Assembly: GCF_964340395.1 (NCBI RefSeq)
Contig: NC_135553.1
Span: 28,161,949 to 28,225,948, forward strand
Source of the DNA: Glandiceps talaboti
Lineage: Eukaryota > Hemichordata > Enteropneusta > Spengelidae
Direction of reading: 5' to 3'
DNA: 64,000 nucleotides
The position numbers and the translations under genes are program-made. The notes under the pieces are model-generated. The model was given only the letters and a program-made list of their open reading frames with translations. It searched no databases and was not told where the DNA came from. Below, one piece after another: positions 22,265 through 33,026 of the stretch (position 1 is the first letter of the stretch; the number at the start of each line of letters is the position of its first letter).

Positions 22265-22626
22265 CCCCATACCCGACCAATCCTTTATTGTTGTAGGCAT
22301 GTTCCATGTCTGACAAGCAGACACAACATATCTAAGTCTGTTTGATTTAGGTTCACAAGTGTTGTTGCGTGATCAGAGTAGTGCTAATTCCTTAAAACCC
22401 AATCATAGCGGGGACTATGTCATTCTCAATGGCTTGTTTTTCATATAGTTTAAATTGTTTTTTTTCTCCATGATTTAGCTGTTACTACATGTAAGTGTTT
22501 ACAATTATAATGTTAATGTTACATCTAGTCATACATGAAGGGTTCTTATCATGTCAATTTGTGCAAACCACTGAACAACAGCCTAGCAATGCCTTTTGTA
22601 TTAGATGGGAATGGTATGCTTTATTC
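22265..22626. other. Intron 13, mid part
   Basis: Single-copy-looking sequence. It holds the candidate microexon at 22479-22490, preceded by a T-rich tract ('gttttttttctcc'). No other signal. Confidence 0.5.
22479..22490 (+). CDS. Candidate 12-nt microexon or exon relic
   Basis: Sequence tgatttag, then CTGTTACTACAT, then gtaagt. Both splice sites look good, a pyrimidine-rich tract precedes it, and the 12 bases are phase 1-1. Its first bases match exon starts (CT-GTT) and its last match exon ends (ACA-T). It would insert V-T-T plus a junction residue between modules 13 and 14. It may equally be chance or the remains of an EGF exon with a deleted core. Confidence 0.2.
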
Positions 22627-23968
22627 CTGTAACCATGTCATGCTATCCCAGAAATTGTACTTTCTGTGCCACCACTGCTTCCAGTGACTGCCTTGTCATG
22701 CTAGCCCAGAAATTGTACTTTCTGTGCCACCACTGCTTCCAGTGACTGCCTTGTCATGCTAGCCCAGAAATTGTACTTTCTGTGCCACCATTGCTTCCAG
22801 TGACTGCCTTGTCATGCTAGCCCAGAAATTGTACTTTCTGTGCCATCACTGCTTCCAGTGACTGCCTTGTCATGCTAGCCCAGAAATTGTACTTTCTGTG
22901 CCACCATTGCTTCCAGTGACTGCCTTGTCATGCTAGCCCAGAAATTGTACTTTCTGTGCCACCACTGCTTCCAGTGACTGCCTTGTCATGCTAGCCCAGA
23001 AATTGTACTTTCTGTGCCACCACTGCTTCCAGTGACTGCCTTGTCATGCTAGCCCAGAAATTGTACTTTCTGTGCCACCATTGCTTCCAGTGATTGCCTT
23101 GTCATGCTAGCCCAGAAATTGTACTTTCTGTGCCACCATTGCTTCCAGTGATTGCCTTGTCATGCTAGCCCAGAAATTGTACTTTCTGTGCCACCATTGC
23201 TTCCAGTGACTGCCTTGTCATGCTAGCCCAGAAATTGTACTTTCTGTGCCATCACTGCTTCCAGTGACTGCCTTGTCATGCTAGCCCAGAAATTGTACTT
23301 TCTGTGCCACCATTGCTTCCAGTGACTGCCTTGTCATGCTAGCCCAGAAATTGTACTTTCTGTGCCATCACTGCTTCCAGTGACTGCCTTGTCATGCTAG
23401 CCCAGAAATTGTACTTTCTGTGCCATCACTGCTTCCAGTGACTGCCTTGTCATGCTAGCCCAGCAATTGTACTTTCTGTGCCACCATTGCTTCCAGTGAC
23501 TGCCTTGTCATGCTAGCCCAGCAATTGTACTTTCTGTGCCACCATTGCTTCCAGTGACTGCCTTGTCATGCTAGCCCAGAAATTGTACTTTCTGTGCCAC
23601 CATTGCTTCCAGTGACTGCCTTGTCATGCTAGCCCAGAAATTGTACTTTCTGTGCCACCATTGCTTCCAGTGACTGCCTTGTCATGCTAGCCCAGCAATT
23701 GTACTTTCTGTGCCACCATTGCTTCCAGTGACTGCCTTGTCATGCTAGCCCAGCAATTGTACTTTCTGTGCCACCATTGCTTCCAGTGACTGCCTTGTCA
23801 TGCTAGCCCAGAAATTGTACTTTCTGTGCCACCATTGCTTCCAGTGACTGCCTTGTCATGCTAGCCCAGCAATTGTACTTTCTGTGCCACCACTGCTTCC
23901 AGTAACTGCCTTGTCATGCTAGCCCAGCAATTGTACTTTCTGTGCCACCATTGCTTCCAGTGACTGCC
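22627..23968. repeat. 58-bp minisatellite
   Basis: About 23 units of 58 bp, very uniform, sharing GCCTTGTCATGCTAGCCCAG, AATTGTACTTTCTGTGCCA and CTTCCAGTGA. Variation is limited to a few sites (GAAATT/GCAATT, CCATTG/CACTG, one 'agtaactg'). Confidence 0.95.
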
Positions 23969-24494
23969 AAACATGTACAAAATACTTCAGGTCTTTACAG
24001 TTATTAGCGTCCAATTTGAAAAGTAACTATCAAAGAAGGTCAAAGGTAATTACTAGGTGTCTTCTACAACTGGCAGCAGATGACGTCCTGGAAATTAATT
24101 CAAAATTGCATCATTTTCAAGAGTATTATGCCATGATAAGTTTGTTGCTTGTAACTTTGTTTATTCATGAATTATGAACATATAATGATTAATTTTACTT
24201 TAAGATTTTTCACAAGAGAATTCAGGCATTTTGAGATTTTTGAGATTTTTGCTTATGGTAGGTTATAACTTAAGATGCCATGTTGTTGTTGGAGTTGATA
24301 CTCTGATAGAGTGGGCGATAAGAAAGTACCTCTTGTTCGCTTGCTAGTTCATCTTTTTGTCACTGACTCAGCTACACTTGGTCACTCACTGTAACAGAAT
24401 CAAATATACAATTATGTACTTTACATAGGTTATATGTGAGATCCATCTTGTGAAGAAATATGTTATAGTTATTTTATGTGATCAAACTATAACA
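23969..24494. other. Intron 13, downstream part
   Basis: About 525 bp of AT-rich DNA with a short 'tttttgaga' triplication near 24230. Nothing else recognised. Confidence 0.5.
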
Positions 24495-24563
24495 ATGAGT
24501 TTTAGCACCACTGAACTGATAGGGTTCAGTAGTGCTATAGGCATGGCAAAATGTCTGTCTGTC

Positions 24564-24649
<86 letters not shown>

Positions 24650-25720
24650 CAACTTGAAGTCAAAAACCACTGAACCGATTGCCATGATATTTGATGGGTC
24701 CATTACCTTAGGTGTCTAGTTGGGAAATTGTTCAAATCAAAATGATCTTACTACCGGTGTGTGAGTTGGGTCAAAAAATGTGATTTTTGGTCAAAAAACT
24801 TAAACTCAAAAACTACTGGGCTGACCGGTCAGAAATTTGGTGGGAACATTCTTAGTATGTTCATGACATGATGATTCCATCAGTGATATGCAAATTAGGG
24901 CTCTTTTTGGTAAAAAATCTTTAATTCCAAAACTACTGAGCAGCTTGGGCTGAAATTTAATGGGGATGCATCTGGGGATGTATAGATGAAGAAATATTAA
25001 GCATATGATGATCTCGTCAGTGATATGCAAATTAGGTATAAAAATGTGAATTTTGGTCTAAAACTTATATCTCAAAAAGTACTTGATGAGATGTTTGTAG
25101 AAGTATTATTCTGCAGATTTTCTTCAAAACATTTTGACACAATTGGCCCTAGCAACCATGACCACGCTCTTAGCAACAACCAAATTACATTATATTTTGG
25201 TCAAATAACATCATCTGGTAGGCAAGTGAGTAAATCATTCAAAAAATATATGCAAATATCCCTAGCCAATCTTGACCACGCCCATAGCAACAGCCAAACA
25301 GTGGAGGTGTATTTCACAAAAATAACTGATTCTTAGACAAGTGAACAAACATTCAAAAAGTATGCAAATATGCCTAGCAACAAGACCATGCCCATGGCAA
25401 CAGTCAAATGGTCACATATATTGCAAAGATAACAACATGGATTAATATACAAATGAATAAACATTCAAAAAAAATGTATGCAAATATACCTAGCAACACC
25501 CATAGCAACAGCCAAATGATCTTGTATATTGCAAAGATAACATCAGGGATTCATGTCAAGGGAAAGAACATTTAAAAAGTGTATGCAGATATGTCTAGCA
25601 ACATGACCATGCCCATAGCAACAGCCAAATGATTGCGTATATTGCAAAGATAACAACAGGGTTGGATAGGCAACTGGATAATCATTCAGCAAATGAACAC
25701 CTATACCTAGCATGGATCAG
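24495..25720 (+). repeat. TG-containing interspersed repeat, copy 2
   Basis: Opens with TAGCACCACTGAAC (24503) and GTTCAGTAGTGCTA (24524), a 13/14 inverted repeat, then (TCTG)n and TG at 24553-24646. It continues with 'aactactgggctgacc', 'gtcagtgatatgcaaattagg' and about five units containing 'cctagcaac..gaccatgccc' and 'gcaacagccaaatg'. It is the most complete of the three copies. No protein-coding capacity seen. Confidence 0.75.
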
Positions 25721-25867
25721 CATGTAGTTAAACATTTCTTTAATATCCCAGAAAACCTCTTCAATGTGTTCTAAAAGTTCTCTTGACTACTCTTGAATCT
25801 TGAACCAGAATTAAACATTTATTGTAAACTGACAATTAAACATTTCTTTTTTCTCCTTTTTGTATAG

Positions 25868-25990
25868 CCATTCAACTGTGTGTGACCAATAACTTGTGTC
25901 AGAATGGAGGAGTTTGCTCAATGTCCCAGAATTGTCGGCAAATAAGTTGTGTTTGTGATGACTGCCATGAGGGACAATACTGTGAAACAT
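25868..25990 (+). CDS. EGF-like exon 14 (8 Cys, divergent)
   Basis: Acceptor tttttgtatag, donor gtgagt. 41 codons. C1-C2 is five residues (C-V-T-N-N-L-C) and C3-C4 five (C-S-M-S-Q-N-C). The aromatic before C5 is Ile-Ser, and C7 is followed by His (C-H-E-G-Q-Y-C). The same unusual set appears in exon 25 (C1-x5-C2, C3-x5-C4, C-N-Q-G-L-Y-C). First member of the 14-17 block. Confidence 0.92.
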
Positions 25991-26003
25991 GTGAGTATCT
26001 AAG

Positions 26004-28603
26004 GGCCACATGTAGAACACAAATGGACACCTGTAGAACACAAATGGGCATGTAGAACACAAATGGACACCTGTAGAATACAAATAGACACCTGTAGAAC
26101 ACAAATGGACACATGTAGAACACAAATTGGCACCTGTAGAACACAAATGGGCATGTAGAACACAAATGGACATGTAGAACACAAATGGACACATGTAGAA
26201 CACAAATGGACACCTGTAGAACACAAATGGACACCTGTAGAACACAAATGGACGCATGTAGAACACAAATGGACATGTAGAACACAAATGAGCACCTGTA
26301 GAACACTAATGGACGCATGTAGAACACAAATGGACGCATGTAGAACACAAATGGACATGCAGAACACAAATGAGCACCTGTAGAACACTAATGGACATGT
26401 AGAACACAAATGGACACATGTAGAACACAAATGGACATGTAGAACACAAATGGGCACCTGTAGAACACTAATGGACATGTAGAACACAAATGGACGCATG
26501 TAGAACACAAATGGACATGTAGAACACAAATGGGCACCTGTAGAACACTAATGGACATGTAGAACACAAATGGACACATGTAGAACACAAATGGACATGT
26601 AGAACACACATGGACACATGTAGAACACAAATGAGCACCTGTAGAACACTAATGGACATGTAGAACACAAATGGACGCATGTAGAACACAAATGGACATG
26701 TAGAACACAAATGGGCACCTGTAGAACACTAATGGACATGTAGAACACAAATGGACACATGTAGAACACAAATGGACGCATGTAGAACACAAATGGACGC
26801 ATGTAGAACACAAATGAGCACCTGTAGAACACTAATGGACATGTAGAACACAAATGGGCACCTGTAGAACACTAATGGACATGTAGAACACAAATGGACG
26901 CATGTAGAACACAAATGGACATGTAGAACACAAATGGGCACCTGTAGAACACTAATGGACATGTAGAACACAAATGGACACATGTAGAACACAAATGGAC
27001 ATGTAGAACACACATGGACACATGTAGAACACAAATGGACGCATGTAGAACACAAATGGACAGATGTAGAACACAAATGGATGCATGTAGAACACAAATG
27101 GACAGATGTAGAACACAAATGGACGCATGTAGAACACAAATGGACATGTAGAACACAAATGGGCACCTGTAGAACACTAATGGACATGTAGAACACAAAT
27201 GGACGCATGTAGAACACAAATGGACATGTAGAACATGAATGGACACATGTAGAACACAAATGGACATGTAGAACACAAATGGACATGTAGAACACAAATG
27301 GACACATGTAGAACACAAATGGACGCATGTAGAACACGAATGGACACCTGTAAAACACAAATGGACATGTAGAACACAAATGGACATGTAGAACACAAAT
27401 GGGCACATGTAGAACACAAATGAACACATGTAGAACACAAATGGACACCTGTAGAACACAAATGGACATGTAGAATACAAATGGACATGTAGAACACAAA
27501 TGGACATGTAGAACACCGTCAAATGGGCACCTGTAGAACACAAATGGACACCTGTAGAACACAAATGGGCACCTGTAGAACACACATGGACACATGTAGA
27601 ACACAAATGGACATGTAGAACACAAATGGACATGTAGAACACACATGGACACATGTAGAACACAAATAGACATGTAGAATACAAATGGACACCTGTAAAA
27701 CACAAATGGACATGTAGAACACAAATGGACACCTGCAAAATACAAATAGACACATGTAGAACACAAATGGACATGTAGAACACAAATGGACAGATGTAGA
27801 ACACAAATAGACACATGTAGAACACAAATGGACATGTAGAACACAAATGGACACATGTAGAACACAAATGGGCACCTGTAGAATACAAATGGACACATGT
27901 AGAACACAAATGGACATGTAGAACACAAATGGCACATGTAGAACACAAATGGACACCTGTAGAACACAAATGGACATGTAGAACACAAATGGCACATGTA
28001 GAACACAAATGGACACCTGTAGAACACAAATGGACATATAGAACACGCATGGACACCTGTAGAACACGCATGGACACATGTAGAATACAAATGGACACCT
28101 GTAGAACACAAATGGACGCATGTAGAACACAAATGGACACCTGTAGAACACACATGGACACATGTAGAACACAAATGGACACCTGTAGAGCACAAATGGG
28201 CATGTAGAACACAAATGGACACCTGTAGAATACAAATAGACACCTGTAGAACACAAATGGATACATGTAGAACACAAATGGACACCTGTAGAATACAAAT
28301 GGACATGTAGAACACAAATGGGCACCTGTAGAACACACATGGACACCTGTAGAACACAAATGGACACCTGTAGAACACAAATGGACATGTAGAACACACA
28401 TGGACACATGTAGAACACAAATGGACATGTAGAACACAAATGGACATGTAGAACACAAATGGACATGTAGAACACAAATGGGCACCTGTAGAATACAAAT
28501 GGACACCTGTAGAACACAAATGGGCACCTGTAGAACACAAATGGACACCTGTAGAATACAAATGGACGCATGTAGAACACAAATGGACACCTGTAGAACA
28601 CAG
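26004..28603. repeat. 19/21-bp minisatellite, 2.6 kb
   Basis: Over 120 units of TGTAGAACACAAATGGAC with or without an extra 'ac' (acatg, acctg, atg variants), starting about 16 bp after the exon 14 donor. Single-base variants include gaatac, cacaca, ggacgc and gggcac. Minus-strand frames up to 617 codons span it (26729-28582), in several phases at once, as expected from stop-free units. Confidence 0.95.
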
Positions 28604-28752
28604 ATTTTGTTCAGTAACTTTAGTGACATACTGTTGATACCATGTGCTTTTTTGACAGATAAGCTTTCGAGCAGTTTTTGGATTTTTTTGGCACAGGTGA
28701 AGTTAAATTTAAAGATAAATTAATGAGTTGTCTTGTCTTATTTTTGTTTCAG

Positions 28753-28869
28753 TGATTGATCTTTGCAGGCCTAACAACCCATGCCAGAATAATGGATTCT
28801 GCCAGAGTAACTGTCCTTCTTACACGTGTACTTGTGGTCCCTGCTGGACAGGAACAGATTGTGATGTTG
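28753..28869 (+). CDS. EGF-like exon 15 (8 Cys, very short C3-C4 loop)
   Basis: Acceptor ttttgtttcag, donor gtgagt. 39 codons. C1-C2 five residues (C-R-P-N-N-P-C), C3-C4 only three (C-Q-S-N-C). C-G-P-C-W-T-G, with Trp after C7, is shared with exon 26 (C-G-R-C-W-T-G). Ends in Val. Confidence 0.92.
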
Positions 28870-29059
28870 GTGAGTTTGTTACTCTTCAAAATGTGCTTTT
28901 CCTTTTTCCAAAAGTTTTCTAATTGCCTTCTACTCATTATGCATGATAGGCACCATCTAGTTGATAGGTGCACAAGAATGGTGCCCTCTAGTGGCAGTCT
29001 ACCTTTTAAATTTTGAAAATAGCAACATGATTTATAAAAGTCATCTCTCTGAGAGCGAG

Positions 29060-29158
<99 letters not shown>

Positions 29159-29318
29159 GAGGCAGAGAGGCAGACAGACAGACAGACAGAGAAAGTAAAC
29201 AAGAAAAATAGTCAACAAATGCAATTCAGCTAAATATCAAATTTGTCATTTCGTGCATTATATATTTATAATTGTAGCAAGAATAAATTGACATGATTTG
29301 ACCGTCTCTACTCCACAG
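28870..29318. repeat. Intron 15 with (GA)n/(GACA)n microsatellite
   Basis: GA run at about 29051-29113, then GACA repeats to about 29190. The flanks are plain. Confidence 0.9.
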
Positions 29319-29432
29319 CTGTTGATATGTGCAGCATTCAGCCGTGTAGGAATGGTGGTACATGTAACAACTTCTGTACGTCTTATTCTTGTCAGTGTCC
29401 ATCATGCTGGACAGGCACAAATTGTGAAACAC
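29319..29432 (+). CDS. EGF-like exon 16 (8 Cys, very short C3-C4 loop)
   Basis: Acceptor tactccacag, donor gtaagt. 38 codons. C3-C4 three residues (C-N-N-F-C). C-R-N-G-G-T-C fits the O-fucose consensus. Trp follows C7 (C-W-T-G-T-N-C). Counterpart of exon 27, with the same length and loop pattern. Confidence 0.93.
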
Positions 29433-29853
29433 GTAAGTTTACTATTGTAAAATTTTTAATAAAATTTTTTATTACTCCAGATTGAACATGAATGTTAAAT
29501 GTTTCCTATATACAATATAGGTACATTAGATTTTGTATTGTGATGTGTTTTGGAAAATTGTGTGTTTCTGGGCCCAAACAATATCTACATGCAGTGGGCA
29601 ATGTTTTTTACCTGTTTTTGTTCCAAACTCTACATTGTATCTTGTATGAAATATATTTCTAAGGTTTCAGAAACCAAATTGGAAATGGCATTTACTGGTG
29701 TTTAAAATATTGTCTTGTTGTGGCTCAGCCATTTATTTGTTCAAGATAAGATATCAGAGTTTTTCTATTGGTCATACCCTGATGGTCTGCTATATGTAAA
29801 ACTTGACAGTTTGGTGTCAAAAAGACTAAACCAATTTTTCTTTGCCTGTACAG
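29433..29853. other. Intron 16, no gene seen
   Basis: 421 bp, AT-rich, no array or element recognised. Confidence 0.6.
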
Positions 29854-29973
29854 CTGTCAACCCATGTGTCACTGCCCCATGTCAGAACAATGGCCAGTGT
29901 AGTCCCACTTTTGACTGCAGTTCCTTCACTTGCACATGTCCAACTTGTTTCCAAGGCAACAACTGTGAAACTG
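29854..29973 (+). CDS. EGF-like exon 17 (8 Cys)
   Basis: Acceptor gcctgtacag, donor gtgagt. 40 codons. C3-C4 five residues (C-S-P-T-F-D-C), C4-C5 C-S-S-F-T-C, C-F-Q-G-N-N-C. Counterpart of exon 28 (C-Q-P-T-A-D-C, C-G-S-Y-T-C). The junction with exon 18 is GAG (Glu). Confidence 0.93.
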
Positions 29974-30913
29974 GTGAGTAACACATTTGTACAAATTTGT
30001 CTGTTATAGTACTTCTAAGAAACAGGACCTGGTGTATAGTGGTCCAAATAGATGTGACTTGTCAATGAATACGTTGATTTCTCAAGTGAGAAGACTAACT
30101 CATCTTTTTTCCTATTATTAGGAACTTGATCATGAAGTTTGTTTACAGCCATTTTCGGTGTACCACTACACTTGTGGGATAGGATGTTTTTGACTCAAAG
30201 ATAGACGTATTTCTTCTTCAGACTTAAAATAACAGAGACACAACACACAGCAGGACCCTTTACATAATCACGTTGAAAAATAGAGTTAGCACTGATATTC
30301 CTTTAGAGTGCAGCAGAAACAGGCTATTGTGGAACTGATTACACAATGGACTTTTCAATTGTTTACTTTCCAACTAATAATCAATATGATTACTTGTCTA
30401 CATCTACATCCCCACTGTGCACTTCACCTCTAGAATTGTTTATTGTGTATTTCAAGTTTAACTGATTACATGTAAGAAATGTTGTGTCCAGATAAGTGAA
30501 ATGCCAAGCTAACTCCAATTCACTGTTTCTTGTCACGTACTGCAATGCATTTGGCATACATAATGAAAAGTTTATCCCTTAGACATTTTCTCTAATCTCA
30601 GTTGCCCTCCTGTCATAGTCCCCTGTCTCAGTTGTCCTAGCTCCTGCCATTCAAAATGTACATAACTGGAATGTGGCACATTGACAAATGCAGTATGAAT
30701 TACTTCTTACGCAAAGAAAGTATTGACATCTGTGGTATAAAAGTTGTAGTAAGATATATAGCACACTCCATAAAAATATGGAAAATAGAAAAATCACAAA
30801 TGTTTCAACAACAAAAAATTGAATTAGGTTGAGATAAGATAACCGTGAGTACACTAGAGAGTTACTTGCAAAGAGTATTTACATAATGGCATTCATTCAT
30901 TACAATCCAACAG
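29974..30913. other. Intron 17, no gene seen
   Basis: 940 bp without tandem array or recognised element; one of the plainest long introns of the window. Confidence 0.6.
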
Positions 30914-31033
30914 AGCTGAATGGATGTCTACCCAATCCATGTGTGAATGGCATCTGTCAAAAAGTACCAGGATCCTGTCTGGATTATACCTGTACTTGTC
31001 AGAACTGCTTCACTGGCACCAATTGTGATACAT
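30914..31033 (+). CDS. EGF-like exon 18 (8 Cys)
   Basis: Acceptor caatccaacag, donor gtaagt. 40 codons. C2-C3 is four residues (C-V-N-G-I-C), lacking one Gly; elsewhere standard with C-Q-K-V-P-G-S-C and C-Q-N-C-F-T-G-T-N-C. It starts with AG after a G-ending exon. Confidence 0.93.
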
Positions 31034-32262
31034 GTAAGTGTAGCTTAACACTTAATGACAATACAGTTGATTCACTTTGTAAATAGAGCTGTATTAAGTT
31101 AACTAGCTGTTATACTTGCTGATTTTAATTTAACATAAGTTTGCCTTCTAGTGAGAACTTTATGTAATGATGATGATGAGGATTTCATTTCTATGTATAT
31201 ATTACATGGTGAAATAAATATTTGTCTGCTTTTTAGTGTCATGTGCACTACGTTTTGGCATGCGCTGTTTACGAGAGAAATCATATAGGGCAGAGTTTAT
31301 TACAGCTTTAGAAGTAATCGAATGAGAGCATATGGGTATCTTTTATATGAACTTTAAAAGGACTCCATCAGAACCCCAAGACCCGAGATAAGCTGCTTTT
31401 ATCACAACTTGGAGTCCTTCATAAGAATCAATGTCATATTACTCTGGTAATTGAACCATCAGTTTGCTAAGATAGACACAAACTAAAACTATTGTCACAA
31501 CATGTTGATAAAACAGTAAGCCATTGCATGGACATTAGTTTACAGTGCTTTTCCCCAAAGCGAGTCAAAGCTATTAAATGATCAGTGAGCCTGATCACAA
31601 GGTTTCATGTTGAGATAGACACCATAAAAATAACACACATGCATCACTTACACCATGTGGGCTCAGTATTTAGTAACTGAATCAGATATAAACAGTCACA
31701 GCATGGTCATCCATGGTCAGCAGCGTGTGAAAGTTGGTAAAATCTTTAAGTTTAAATAAAAAAATATACAGGATAACTGTTTCAGTATATTGAATGCATT
31801 TTTAGGTACACGTATACTATGGGAATAGAGTGTGTGTTAAACGTTAAGATTATAATTATGATTGTAATTATAGTCTCAGTAGGGAGACGTTACATAGTTT
31901 TATTGACAGTTTCATAAACTTGCAGTGTACTCTTTTGGGACTTCCATTGTTTACACTATGTTGATCATAGGGCAAGTTTGCACAACAAATCACAGGGATC
32001 AGCAAACATGTAATTGATTGATCATTCGTTCGATCAATTTATTGATCGATTTATTATTTGGTTGAATGATTGATCACATTGACTGATTAATGTTTGTGGT
32101 GAAGTAACTTATTTTTTGTGTGATATTGATCAATTGACTCAGTGATTTTTGCTGTGATATAAAACTGTTTTTCTTCTTTCCCTGGTTACTTTTCTATTTT
32201 TCAGCTGTACATAATTCTCACTTTAGTGACTAAATAAAAACACCTCATCCATTCTTCTCCTC
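31034..32262. other. Intron 18, upstream part
   Basis: 1.2 kb, mostly single-copy-looking. Contains a GGACTCCA...TGGAGTCC hairpin near 31360-31418 and a GATC/ATTGATC-rich stretch at about 32015-32090. No exon. Confidence 0.55.
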
Positions 32263-32507
32263 TTATCTAAATTAAAACACCCCTAATCTCATAATTAGCC
32301 CGGGTTCAATTACCACAAAAATTTGCTTTATCTCTTTTCTACTGGGTGATTATCACATCGGACAAACACTCAAACATACACTAACAAGGAAGAAAGTACT
32401 AGTTAATGCATAAATGAATGTGATAATCTCCCAGAAGATAAAGAGATAAGGCAAAGTGTTAATGTAACTGATATCCTGCTAATTATGAGTGTATTCATTT
32501 AGATAAT
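32263..32507. repeat. Foldback (long inverted repeat)
   Basis: 32263-32357 and 32418-32507 are diverged inverted copies: TTATCTAAAT...CATAATTAGC...TTTGC.TTATCTCTT...CTGGG.GATTATCACAT on the left matches the reverse complement of the right, with a spacer of about 60 bp. MITE-like, no target duplication identified. Confidence 0.7.
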
Positions 32508-32641
32508 CAATCAATCAACCTGTGGTCATATGATAATTTCTGCTTTTATCACAAGTGAAAGAATGGTCACCATTTGATGAAAATGTTGAACTGTTTGTTA
32601 CTGTAATATTCAATTGTAGTTGTTATTTATTTACTCCCCAG

Positions 32642-32764
32642 TTATGAATCCCTGTCAACCCAATCCATGTCAGAACAATGGCTTCTGTCTGCAGACACCT
32701 GGATCATGTACAGCCATTACTTGTTCCTGTAGACAGTGTTACCAAGGAGACCATTGTGAAATCC
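32642..32764 (+). CDS. EGF-like exon 19 (8 Cys)
   Basis: Acceptor ttactccccag, donor gtatgt. 41 codons, standard spacing. Starts M-N-P-C. Ile replaces the aromatic before C5 (C-T-A-I-T-C), C-R-Q-C, C-Y-Q-G-D-H-C. The junction codon with exon 18 is TTT (Phe). Confidence 0.93.
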
Positions 32765-33026
32765 GTATGTAACTTTTCATCTGTATTCAGTTTATTATGC
32801 CTCTATTTGTATCTTGCTGATAAGGGCATAGCAAAAGTGTTATCAGTTTGCACTATACCTTGACACCAAGATATTGTACTCTTGTTGCATAGGGTGGCCA
32901 TATATATCGTGTTTTTCTCAACTTGTAGTTTTTTGTGTACAAACAAATACCCCTATTGTAGATAGAGGATTTAATTCTATGTTTCCCATGACCCACCTGA
33001 CTCTATATATCTTCAATTTGACAAAA

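Noticed and set aside
26729-28582. 617-codon minus-strand open frame (and 585-, 360-codon relatives)
   Set aside because: It lies wholly in a 19/21-bp minisatellite and is open in several phases at once; no domain, no splice or start context, and the units simply lack stops on that strand.
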